From the NCBI GenBank assembly GCA_032207245.1, contig CM063508.1, forward strand, positions 189,440,957 to 189,504,956: a stretch of 64,000 bases of DNA. The letters are read 5' to 3'. Of this stretch, positions 33,150 through 46,500 are shown piece after piece (positions within the stretch are counted from its first letter, which is position 1; each line of letters starts with the position of its first letter). The notes beneath the pieces were generated by a model that was given only the letters and a program-made list of their open reading frames with translations, ran no database searches and was not told where the DNA came from. A program made the translations under genes and the position numbers. Source of the DNA: Pardosa pseudoannulata. Taxonomy: Eukaryota > Arthropoda > Arachnida > Araneae > Lycosidae.

Positions 33150-36100
33150 GCACATACCACATTTTTTTAGACTTTAACATCATTTAAACAATTTTATGTC
33201 GTGCCTTCTGTTTTAAGAAGATTTTTAGAATATTTTTCACAGTATTTTCAGATGGGGACACTCAAAATGCCCTTTCAATTCTGTTAAAATATTGAATATT
33301 ATATATGCTCGTGTAGGTCTCTTAGGGACGAACACGCACATACCACATTTGTTAGACTTTAACATCATTTAAACAATGTTATGTCGTGCCTTCTGTTTTA
33401 AGAAGATTTTTAGAATATTTTTCACAGTATTTTCAGATGGGGACACTCAAAATGCCCTTTCAATTCTGTTAAAACATAGAATATTATATATGGGCGTGTA
33501 GGTCTCTTCATGACGAACATGCACATACCACATTTGTTAGACTTTAACATCATTTAAATACTGTTATGTCGTGCCTTCTGTTTTAAGAAGATTTTTAGAA
33601 TATTTTTCACAGTATTTTCACATGGGGACACTCAAAATGCCTTTTCAATTCTGTTAAAACATTGAATATTATATATGGGCGTGTAGGTCCCTTCAAGACG
33701 AACACGCACATACCACATTTGTTAGACTTTAACATCATTTAAACAATGTTATGTCGTGCCTTCTGTTTTAAGAAGATTTTTAGAATATTTTTCACAGTAT
33801 TTTCAGATGGGGACACTCAAAATGCCCTTTCAATTCTGTTAAAATATTGAATATTATATATGCTCGTGTAGGTCTCTTAGGGACGAACACGCACATACCA
33901 CATTTGTTAGACTTTAACATCATTTAAACAATGTTATGTCGTGCCTTCTGTTTTAAGAAGATTTTTAGAATATTTTATAAATCAGATACACTCAAAAGTT
34001 TCAATTCTGTTACATTGAATATTATATATGTAGGTTAGGTCTCAAGACGAACATGCACATACCACATTTGTTAGACTTTAACATCATTTACATACTGTTA
34101 TGTCGTGCCTTCTGTTTTAAGAAGATTTTTAGAATATTTTTCACAGTATTTTCACATGGGGACACTCAAAATGCCTTTTCAATTCTGTTAAAACATTGAA
34201 TATTATATATGGGCGTGTAGGTCTCTTCAAGACAAACAGGCACATACCACATTTGTTAGACTTTAACATCATATAAAGAATGTTATGTCGTGCCTTCTGT
34301 TTTAAGAAGATTTTTAGAATATTTTCACAGTATTTTCAGATGGGGACACTCAAAATGCCTTTCAATTTGGTTAAAACATTTTGAATATTATATATGCGTG
34401 TAGGTCTCTTCATGACGAACACGCACATACCACATTTTTAGACTTTATCATTTATACATGTTATGTCGTGCCTTCTGTTTTAAGAATATTTTTAGAATAT
34501 TTTTCACAGTATTTTCAGATGGGGACACTCATGCCCTTTCAAGTCTGTTAAAACATTAAATATTATATATCGTGTAGGTCTAAGACGAACACGCACATCA
34601 TTTGTTAGACTTTAACATATTTAAATACTGAGGTCGTGCCTTCTGTTTTAAGAAGATTTTTAGAATATTTTTCACAGTATTTTCAGATGGGGTTCTCATA
34701 ATGCCCTTTCAATTCTGTTAAACCATTGAATATTATATATGGGCGTGTAGGTCCCTTCAAGACGAACACGCACATACCACATTTCTTAGACTTTAACATC
34801 ATTTAAACAATGTTATGACGTGCCTTCTGTTTTAAAAAGATTTTTAGAATATTTTTCACAGTATTTTCAGATGGGGACACTCAAAAAGCCCTTTCAATTC
34901 TGTTAAAACAATGAATATTATATATGGGCGTGTAGGTCTCTTCAAGACGAACACGCACATACCACATTTGTTAGACTTTAACATCATTTAAACAATGTTA
35001 TTTCGTGCCTTCTGTTTTAAGAAGAATTTTAGAATATTTTTCACAGTATTTCCAGATGGGGACACTGAAAAAGCCCTTTCAATTCTGTTAAAACATTCAA
35101 TATTATATATGGGCGTGTGTATGGGCCTTCTGTTTTAAGAAGATTTTTAGAATATTTTTCACAGTATTTTCAGAAGGGGACACTCAAAAAAGCCCTTTCA
35201 ATTCTGTTAAAACATTGAATATTATATATGGGCGTGTAGGTCTCTTCAAGACGAACACGCACATACCACATTTGTTAGACTTTAACATTATTTAAACAAT
35301 GTTATGTCGTGCCTTCTGTTTTAAGAAGATTTTCAGAATATTTTTCACAGTATTTTAAGATGGGGACACTGAAAAAGCATTTTCAATTCTGTTAAAACAT
35401 TGAATATTATATATGGCCGTGTAGGTCTCTTCAAGACGAACACGCACATACCACATTTTTTAGATTTTAACATCATTTAAACAATGTTATGTCGTGCCTT
35501 CTGTTTTAAGAAGATTTTTAGAATATTTTTCACAGTATTTTCAGATGGGGACACCCAAAATGCCCTTTCAATTCTGTTAAAACATTGAAAATTATATATA
35601 GTCGTGTAGGTCTCTTCAAGATGAACACGCACACACCACATTTGTTAGACTTTAACATCATTTAAACAATGTTATGTCGTGCCTTCTGTTTTAGGAAGAT
35701 TTTTAGACTATTTTTCACAGTATTTTCAGATGGGGACACTCAAAATGCCATTTCAATTCTGTTAAAACATAGAATATTATATATGGGCGTGTAGGTCTCT
35801 TCATGACGAACATGCACATACCACATTTGTTAGACTTTAACATCATTTAAATACTGTTATGTCGTGCCTTCTGTTTTAAGAAGATTTTTAGAATATTTTT
35901 CACAGTATTTTCAGATGGGGACACTCAAAATGCCCTTTCAATTCTGTTAAAACATTGAATATTATATATGGGCGTGTAGGTCTCTTCAAGACGAACACGC
36001 ACATACCATATTTGTTAGACTTTAACATCATTTAAACAATGTTATGACGTGCCATCTGTTTTAAGAAGAATTTTAGAATATTTTTCACAGTATTTTCAGA

Positions 36101-37370
36101 TGGGGACACTCAAAAAGCCCTTTCAATTCTGTTAAAACATTGAATATTATATATGGGCGTGTAGGTCTCTTCAAGACGAACACGCACATACCACATTTGT
36201 TAGACTTTAACATCATTTAAAGAATGTTATGTCGTGCCTTCTGTTTTAAGAAGATTTTTAGAATATTTTTCACAGTATTTTCAGATGGGGACACTCAAAA
36301 AGCCCTTTCAATTCTGTTAAAACATTGAATATTATATATGGCCGTGTAGGTCTCTTCAAGACGAACACGCACATACCACATTTGTTAGACTTTAACATCA
36401 TTTAAACAATGTTATGTCGTGCCTTCTGTTTTAAGAAGATTTTTAGAATATTTTTCACAGTATTTTCAGATGGGGACACTCAAAAAGCCCTTTCAATTCT
36501 GTTAAAACATTGAATATTATATATGGGCGTGTAGGTCTCTTCAAGACGAACACGCACATACCACATTTGTTAGACTTTAACATCATTTAAATACTGTTAT
36601 GTCGTGCCTTCTGTTTTAAGAAGATTTTTAGAATATTTTTCACAGTATTTTCAGATGGGGACACTCAAAATGCCCTTTCAATTCTGTTAAAACATTGAAT
36701 ATTATATATGGGCGTGTAGGTCTCTTCAAGACGAACACGCACATACCACATTTGTTAGACTTTAACATCATTTAAACAATGTTATGTCGTGCCTTCTGTT
36801 TTAAGAAGATTTTTAGAATATTTTTCACAGTATTTTCAGATGGGGACACTCAAAAAGCCCTTTCAATTCTGTTAAAACATTGAATATTATATATGGTCGT
36901 GTAGGTCTCTTCAAGACGAACACGCACATACCACATTTGTTAGACTTTAACATCATTTAAACAATGTTATGTCGTGCCTTCTGTTTTAAGAAGATTTTTA
37001 GAATATTTTTCACAGTATTTTCAGATGGGGACACTCAAAAAGCCCTTTCAATTCTGTTAAAACATTGAATATTATATATGGGCGTGTAGGTCTCTTCAAG
37101 ACGAACACGCACATACCACATTTGTTAGACTTTAACATCATTTAAACAATGTTATGTCGTGCCTTCTGTTTTAAGAAGATTTTTAGAATATTTTTCACAG
37201 TATTTTCAGATGGGGACACTCAAAATGCCCTTTCAATTCTGTTAAAACATTGAATATTATATATGGGCGTGTATGTCTGTTCAAGACGAACACGCACATA
37301 CCACATTAGTTAGACTTTAACAATATTTAAATACAGTTGTGTCGTGCCTTCTGTTTTAAGAAGATTTTAG
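33150..37370 (+). repeat. Satellite B, variable left block
   Basis: Tandem 185-bp monomers, about 23, begin directly after satellite A at gcacataccacat. Landmarks of each unit are gttagactttaacatcattt, tgtcgtgccttctg, agaatatttttcacag, gatggggacactcaaaa, gaatattatatatgggcgtg and tcttcaagacgaacacg. Units vary more than further right; 34.0-34.65 kb has many small deletions and 35,107-35,131 a partial unit. It shares no obvious sequence with satellite A. Confidence 0.97.
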
Positions 37371-39132
37371 AAATTTTCTAAATCAGAATTTTACTTCGTT
37401 TGTTCAAAAAATTTCATTTTATGGCAATGTAAACGATTGTCCCTTTTTTTGTGCACTTAGAGTCACTGCCTTCTTATTTAAGAGTAAATACATTTTTTAC
37501 AGTGCCTCTTTAAGAATTTTTATACTTTTTCATATTCATGGGATCGTAAAAACTGCCTTTCATCTGTGTAAAACATTTTTAGGTATATATTTCATCGTAA
37601 TATTTTTATGCAACTGCACATAATGTAGTTTAAAATTTTTAAATATTTATATATGTGTTTTCAAGTAATTTTTCAATTAATTTTTATTGAGTATTAGAAA
37701 AATTCTTACATAAATAGTATGTTTCCGTTATTAAATGTTTTCTAAAAACAAAATACAAATGTAGACTACACTTTATTTTAAAATATGAAATATTTTTTCA
37801 AGTATTTCAGATGGGACACTCAAAAGCTTTATAAAATTCTGTTAAAACTATTATGAATTTATAATTTTTGTTGGTTTTACATAAGTTTTCTTTTAAACAA
37901 CTTTTAAATTAAAATCTTTATGCTTTTAGCTTTTCATAGATGATAACATGTACAAATCATTTACTGTTAGACTTAAAGAATTTATTTGATTCTACTTTAA
38001 GATCTTTTCCTTCATAAGAAGATATTTTCAAATTGTTTTTGAAGAATTTAGTATGAACTCCCATATCAATAAATTGAAATAACATTTGTTATACAGAATA
38101 TTTCAATTTATCTGAATGTGTTTAAATGTGTTTTCTGTTATGTTAGAACATTTTAAAACATTATGTGTTATTTTTTAGAATTATTTACTGTGATAGCTTC
38201 GTTGAAGATTTAGAATATTTTTTTAAAGTTTTATACAAAATAAAAATTTATTCTTAGGAAAAAACTCTAATACACATTATTACAAAGAATAATCAACATA
38301 ATATTGTTTTTAAATTTATATTTAAATTCATGTATTTATTTATTCTGTGAGTTTTAAAAGTTTTAAGAATTAACACATATAGAATAATTCAGACGTTTGA
38401 AATTCTTTAAATAAATAAAATTTTTATGGTTTCTTATTTTTTTTTACGTATATGCTATTTTAAGTTTTAAAGCTTTAAATAGTTCATAAAAATTTATCTG
38501 AATACTGTTTAGATCGTTTTCTCTTCAATAGACATACTAAAACAAACTTTCAATTTGTTTAAATATATGTAATGTGTTTTATTTTAGAACTACACAATCA
38601 AGATGGAATGATTTCATTGATGATTTATCATTTCTTTTAACATATAGTTTATTCTAAAGTAAGTTATCGTCTGCAGTGTTTTAAGAAAATTTAAGAAATA
38701 TTTTTTTACATTATATTTCAGCTCAGGGGACACTAAAAATTTTAAATTCTGTTTAACATTGATTATATATGGCGTGATTCAGGTATGAAACACGAAAAAC
38801 ATTTGGTAACTTCAACATAATTTAAAAAAAATTTTTTTAGTATTACTGTTTTTATAATTGTTTTTATATTTTAGATCACAGTATTTTCACACAAAAGAAT
38901 AAATTGTCAATATAAACAAGAAAATATTATATAGGGGGGTCATTTTTTCATGGCACATACCACATTTGTTAGATTTAACATCATTTAAAATGTTATGAAG
39001 TGCCTTCTGTTTTAAGAAGATTTTAAATTTACTTATTTATTTTCAACATCAAAAGCCCTTTCAATTTTTTTTAAAACAAAATATTATTATATATTTCTAT
39101 AATTTAAGAAAACACGCATACCACATATTTTT

Positions 39133-39165
<33 letters not shown>

Positions 39166-42100
39166 AAATGATATATTTTCATCAAAACGATTCAAATATA
39201 TTGACATCTCCGTGTATCTTTTTAGACTAACATGAATTAACTTAAATAAATCATTAAACAGAAGATTCTCTGTACACCATTTCCCATTTTTTAGATTTTA
39301 AATGTTCATTTTAGAAAGTTTATTCTGTCAGTTTTTATTTCTGAAACACAAATATTTTTATGTGACACTCAAAAAGTTAATTAAATTTAGATTAAACTTC
39401 TTTTTGAGTGCATGTTTTAAGGGTTTTTTAACAGACACTGAACCACAGCATTTCAGGGGGGAACGAACTCAATAACATGCAACATTTAAAGAACTGTCTT
39501 ATGAGAAAGTGCACAATGTTTTTGAAGCCTGCTTTCTAGTAGTTAAGATTGAATTTAAAATAATCCTCAGATTTACACATAAAATTTTTGCTAAAACAGG
39601 TAAGAGTATTTAAATATTTATGTATGTGTTTTCTATTTTCAGAGTAAACGAAAAAGCAATTTCTGTAGAACATAAATAATGTATTTTAGATATTTTAAGA
39701 AAGTGATAAATAATATTTGTTATTTTATTAGAAACATGTATTTTAAACACATATATTGACATGTGTGTAAGAATTTTAATAATGAGAACCTGATATTTAG
39801 TTTTAAATAAAGTGACTGTAATTACTTGATTTGACATGTAATATATAATGGCGTAAAAGAGGTCAAGAAAACAGATTACACATTTGTTTTTTTTTAGAAA
39901 AAAGAATTATTGCTTGTTTAAATAATTTATTTTTATTTAAAAATTTTCATCAATATTTACAGCAAAATGTATTTCAATTAAAACATGAACATTTATAATA
40001 TTTTTAAATTTTTAAAACATAAATTATAAGTCTGTTTTTTCAACATTAAAAACATTGCTTCAATGAACACAAAGAAATTTTTAAAATATTCGATTGTTTT
40101 AGACATATTTTTTTTAATTTTTTTCATATATTCAAAATTTTCAGATAAAATAAATATATAAAAACTGAGTTTCACGTAGCAGAAAGTATTTTCAAATGAC
40201 CAAAACGACATTTGTTATTTTAATCACAGTAAAACTATGTTTTTATGACGTCCCCCTTTGTTTTACAGAAATGTATTTTTCCACAAAAATTTTAAGATGG
40301 ACAATTTTAAAGCTTTAAAAATTCTGTTTACACAAGGAATTTAATTTAAAAATAAACACTGAAAAGAAATACCTTTACATGTTATTAAATTTTTAACTTA
40401 CAAGTATAATGTGATAAATCTTTGGAAAGAAAATGAAGAATTTAAACATTTTCTCTTTATATATATGTTGCCTTAATGTTTTAGAAGATTTTTAAAATTT
40501 TTCAAATTTATAAATATACATCTTTTCTCAAACGAACGAACATAATTGTAGGACTTTCACATCATTTAAATAATGCTGTTATGTCGTGCCTAAAGATTTT
40601 TTATTAATATTTTTATAAAACAGTATTTTCAGAACTCGAAAACAAAAATAAATTTATTTAAATATTGTATTATATATGGCGTTATAATAATAAATATTTT
40701 TGTTAGACTTTAAACTATTTAAATACAAAGAGTAATATTTATTTTTTTGAGATTAGTTTTTTTTTTCAAGTTCAGTTTTTCAATACTATTAAATAAAAAA
40801 ATTAATGTTGAATATTTTATGGGCGTGTAGTTCTTAATACATGCAGGATCCACTCATAAGTATAACATTTGATATATTTAATGAAATCAACATTTTATAC
40901 TTTTCGTGTTTTTAGATTTTTAGAATTTATTTTTATTTTCAGATGGGACAATAAAAACCCTTTCATTTTAAAACATGAAAAAAAATATGGCGTGTAGGTC
41001 TCTTCAGACCTCCCGCACATACCACATTTGTTAGACTTTAACATCATTTAAACATTTTTTTATATCGTGCCTTCTGTTTGAAATTTTAGAATATTTTTCA
41101 CAGTATTTTCAGATGGGGACACAAATAAGTAATTTGTTAAAACATTGAAATAATATCGTGTCTTCAAAAACACCATGAAGCACATAAAAGAAAATCTAAC
41201 ATAGATTACAATATGAGTAGGCCTTCATTTTTTAAGAAGATTTTAGAATATTTTTTCAGATAAGACAAAAAGCTTTGTTAAATAGATTTTTAGGTTTTTT
41301 CAAGTGTCTCTCAAATCCACATACCACGGTAAAAACATCAAAAAACAATGTGTTTCGCCTTCTTTTTAGTTTTAAGAAGATTAAATATTTCACATTTGTT
41401 GGGAGTGTCACTTTCATTTGTTAAAACATGATGATAAATTTTCTAGATTTATACTTTTCAGTTTTGAAACACTAACTGCATATACAATTTCTGTTAATTT
41501 TATTTTCATTTTTTATAGACGACATTTTTATCTGAAATATTTTAAACAATAAGATATTTTTTAACGAGGTTTTTTTATTTTCAGATGGGGACACTCAATG
41601 CACGTTTCAATATTTTTTTTAAAGCAAGATGTTTGCAAGACTATTAACATACCACATTTGTTAGTCCGCTTTACTTTTTAAAAATGTCATAAGGCTTTGT
41701 TTTAAGAAGGTTTTTTAATTTTTTATTTTTCACTATTTAACAATGTTGTTCAGTGACTCAGTAGACACTATAAAACATTTATATTATTGTGGTTACTCTC
41801 TAATATTTTCAATTTATGTTAAGAGACCAAATACAATTTAGATTTCTGAGCGACTACGATTTATGACGCATGTTGGTTCAAAACACAGATTCAGTACAAA
41901 AAAGCGCCTTTCTTCGATGTTAACATTTAAAGTGCATTACTGTTGTTTTTTAATGATTATTAATCATACAATATCCAATGTAATGAATTTTCAGTTTTTT
42001 TTTAAATCATGTTATATTCGTGTGTTTTCAAGCCGAAGTTATGATATTATATTTTATACAATTTTAATGGAAATAAATAGTCTGGTACATTTTTTCTTGA

Positions 42101-43500
42101 AAATTTTATTAAATAAATTAAAGTAAATGCTAAAACATTTTAGTTTTCTTCATTTTAAACTCTTTCTTTTTTTAATTTTTTAATGTTAGATGAACTTCGT
42201 TTACTAAAATATTTCACAGTTTTAAAGTTAAAAAATGTTTCATTTAAAATAATATATATTCTGTGTTCTTCAAATCCAACTAAAATTTGAAAACTTTTAA
42301 TTTTATGAGTTAATGTTCTTAAGCTCTAAAATTGAACAGATGGTACATTTAATTTTCATCATTTAAACATTGAATTTATTATTTAGGAGATTTTAAAGAT
42401 TTAATAGGCACAAAAATGCTGACAATTATGTTGAAATTTTTTAAGAATTTCATTTTTATTTTAAAAATATCATTAAATGTATAGATTTTGCAAGAAAATT
42501 TTAACAATTCAAAAAAACAGGAAACTGATATTATATGAGTGTTTGTTAAGTAATTAGAATACACATTCTTTTGGTAATAAAAATTTATGTCGTGCCGAAT
42601 TTGTTCTTTAGATTTAAAAAATTTGTTAGAATATTTTACAAAATAAAAATCTTCCATAGAAGAACAATTTAAAATTAATGTGATTATATAGTTTTAATGA
42701 GATAATGAATATTTCAATATACAGTAGTTTATAAGAGGGATTTTATCACGCGTATGTTACTGAATTTAATTAAATACATTTCCAATATATTTATGCTGCA
42801 TAAGACGCTAGAACTACAACATATTTTCGGTACTGATATTAGGGTTAATGTGCCTTCTGTTTTAAAAATAAAAAAATATCAAAACAGAATAAAATATTTA
42901 AATAAATGTATGGTTTAACAAATTCGTAAAGAAATATTTTTATATTAAGCTTAATTTAAAATTCATACATTATACATTTTTTTTATATATATTTATATAT
43001 TTATAAATAATTTGGTGCTTCTACCAAATATTTTTCAAATTTTTCTCAACAACAGAATCGAATTAAAAATGTTTAATTTTCAACTATTAAAAAAAATTTG
43101 TAGAAACTTTAAATCATTTAAAATTTTTTCTGTTTGGAAAGATTATTTTAGATATTTTCACAGTATTTTCAGATTACAAAAAATTATCTGCCTTTTTTAA
43201 AAAAATTGAATTTTATTTTCTGGTATTCTCAAGACACCAAAAGAACATAATGTTACAGTGTTAAATATTCTTGAGAGACTTTTTATATTTTTTTTAGATT
43301 CAAGACATATACACAATTAGACTTTAACATCGATTTAAAACATGAAATTTCCTCCGTCTTTATGTTAAGAAGAGAATCAATATTTTCAGTCAAATGGGGA
43401 CATTCTCAAAAAGGCCTTCTACTGAAAGTAATTTATATCGTGTAATTTTTTCATTTAAACGATTGAATATTGTACGTGACAAGGTCTCTTAAGACTCATT
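37371..43500. repeat. Decayed satellite B zone
   Basis: The array breaks down abruptly near 37,370. About 6 kb of AT-rich sequence follow, with relics of satellite B that keep the same orientation: about 38,955-39,035, 40,555-40,625, 40,975-41,140, 41,570-41,690 and 43,130-43,170. A run of 28 T lies at 39,134-39,161. Short frames (39,610-39,837, 39,993-40,211, 41,863-42,126, 42,379-42,657, 43,012-43,200) show no recognisable domain and are what AT-rich noise would give. No foreign insertion could be identified. Confidence 0.7.
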
Positions 43501-46500
43501 GTTAGTTGTCGTGCTGTTGTTTTAAGAAGACTTTTAGAATATTTTTCACAGTATTTTCAGATGGGGACACTCAAAAAGCCCTTTCAATTCTGTTGAAACA
43601 TTGAATATTATATATGGGCGTGTAGGTCTGTTCAAGACGAACACGCACATACCACATTTGTTAGACTTTAACATCATTTAAACAATGTTATGTCGTACCT
43701 TCTGTTTTAAGAAGATTTTTAGAATATTTTTCACAGTATTTTCAGATGGGGACACTCAAAAAGCCCTTTCAATTTGGTTAAAACATTGAATATTATATAT
43801 GGGCGTGTAGGTCTCTTCAAGACGAACACGCACATACCACATTTGTTAGACTTTAACATCATTTAAACAATGTTATGACGTGCCTTCTGTTTTAAGAAGA
43901 TTTTTAGAATATTTTTCACAGTATTTTCAGATGGGGACACTCAAAAAGCCCTTTCAATTCTGTTAAAACATTGAATATTATATATGGGCGTGTAGGTCTC
44001 TTCAAGACGAACACGCACATACCACATTTGTTAGACTTTAACATCATTTAAACAATGTTATGTCGTGCCTTCTGTTTTAAGAAGATTTTTAGAATATTTT
44101 TCACAGTATTTTCAGATGGGGACACTCAAAAAGCCCTTTCAATTCTGTTTAAATATTTTAATATTATTTATGCGTGTGTTACGTGCCTTCTGTTTTAAGA
44201 AGATTTTAGAATATTTTTCACAGTATTTTCAGATGGGGACACTCAAAAAGCCCTTTCAAGCCTTTTAAAACATTGAATATTATATATGTGAGTGTAGGTC
44301 TCTTCAAGACGAACACGCACATACCACATTTGTTAGACTTTAACATCATTTAAACAATGTTATGTCGTGCCTTCTGTTTTAAGAAGATTTTTAGAATATT
44401 TTTCACAGTATTTTCAGATGGGGACACTCAAAAAGCCCTTTCAATTTTTTTTAAAACATTGAATATTATATATGGGCGTGTAGGTCTCTTCAAGACGAAC
44501 ACGCACATACCACATTTGTTAGACTTTAACATCATTTAAACAATGTTATGTCGTGCCTTCTGTTTTAAGAAGATTTTTAGAATATTTTTCACAGTATTTT
44601 CAGATGGGGACACTCAAAAAGCCCTTTCAATTCTGTTAAAACATTGAATATTATATATGGGCGTGTAGGTCTCTTCAAGACGAACACGCACATACCACAT
44701 TTGTTAGACTTTAACATCATTTAAACACTGTTATGTCGTGCCTTCTGTTTTAAGAAGATTTTTAGAATATTTTTCACAGTATTTTCAGATGGGGACACTC
44801 AAAAAGACCTTTCAATTCTGTTAAAACAATTAATATTATATATGGGCGTGTAGGTCTCTTCAAGACGAACACGCACATACCACATTTGTTAGACTTTAAC
44901 ATCATTTAAACACTGTTATGTCGTGCCTTCTGTTTTAAGAAGATTTTTAGAATATTTTTCACAGTATTTTCAGATGGGGACACTCAAAAAGCCCTTTCAA
45001 TTCTGTTAAAACATTGAATATTATATATGGGCGTGTAGGTCTCTTCAAGACGAACACGCACATACCACATTTGTTAGACTTTAACATCATTTAAACAATG
45101 TTATGTCGTGCCTTCTGTTTTAAGAAGATTTTTAGAATATTTTTCACAGTATTTTCAGATGGGGACACTCAAAAAGCCCTTTCAATTCTGTTAAAACATT
45201 GAATATTATATATGGGCGTGTAGGTCTCTTCAAGACGAACACGCACATACCATATTTGTTAGACTTTAACATCATTTAAACAATGTTATGACGTGCCATC
45301 TGTTTAAAGAAGAATTTTAGAATATTTTTCACAGTATTTTCAGATGGGGACACTCAAAAAGCCCTTTCAATTCTATTAAAACAATGAATATTATATATGG
45401 GCGTGTAGGTCTCTTCAAGACGAACACGCACATACCACATTTGTTAGACTTTAACATCATTTAAATACTGTTATGACGTGCCTTCTGTTTTAAGAAGATT
45501 TTTAGAAAATTTTTCACAGTATTTTCAGATGGGGACACTCAAAATGCCCTTTCAATTCTGTTAAAACATTGAATATTATATATGGGCGTGTAGGTCTCTT
45601 CAAGACGAACACGCACATACCACATTTGTTAGACTTTAACATCATTTAAAAATGTTATGTCGTGCCTTCTGTTTTAAGAAGATTTTTAGAATATTTTTCA
45701 CAGTATTTTCAGATGGGGACACTCAAAATGCCCTTTCAATTCTGTTAAAACATTGAATATTATATATGGGCGTGTAGGTCTCTTCAAGACGAACACGCAC
45801 ATACCACATTTGTTAGACTTTAACATCATTTAAACAATGTTATGTCGTGCCTTCTGTTTTAAGAAGATTTTTAGAATATTTTTCACAGTATTTTCAGATG
45901 GGGACACTCAAAAAGCCCTTTCAATTCTGTTAAAACATTGAATATTATATATGGGCGTGTAGGTCTCTTCAAGACGAACACGCACATACCACATTTGTTA
46001 GACTTTAACATCATTTAAATAATTTTATGTCGTGCCTTCTGTTTTAAGAAGATTTTTAGAATATTTTTCACAGTATTTTCAGATGGGGACACTCAAAAAG
46101 CCCTTTCAATTCTGTTAAAACATTGAATATTATATATGGGCGTGTAGGTCTCTTCAAGACGAACACGCACATACCACATTTGTTAGACTTTAACATCATT
46201 TAAACAATGTTATGACGTGACATCTTTTTTTAAGAAGATTTTTAGAATATTTTTCACAGTATTTTCAGATGGGGACACTCAAAAGCCTTTCATTGATCTG
46301 TTAAAAAACACATACCAATATTATCATATGGCGTGTTATGTCGTGCCTTCTGTTTTAAGAAGATTTTTAGAATATTTTTCACAGTATTTTCAGATGGGGA
46401 CACTCAAAACGCCCTTTCAATTCTGTTAAAACATTGAATATTATATATGGGCGTGTAGGTCTCTTCAAGACGAACACGCACATACCACATTTGTTAGACT

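Noticed and set aside
41863..42126. 87-codon frame in the decayed satellite zone
   Set aside because: Its AT-driven composition (Phe, Ile, Lys, Asn) and lack of any motif fit chance in AT-rich DNA.
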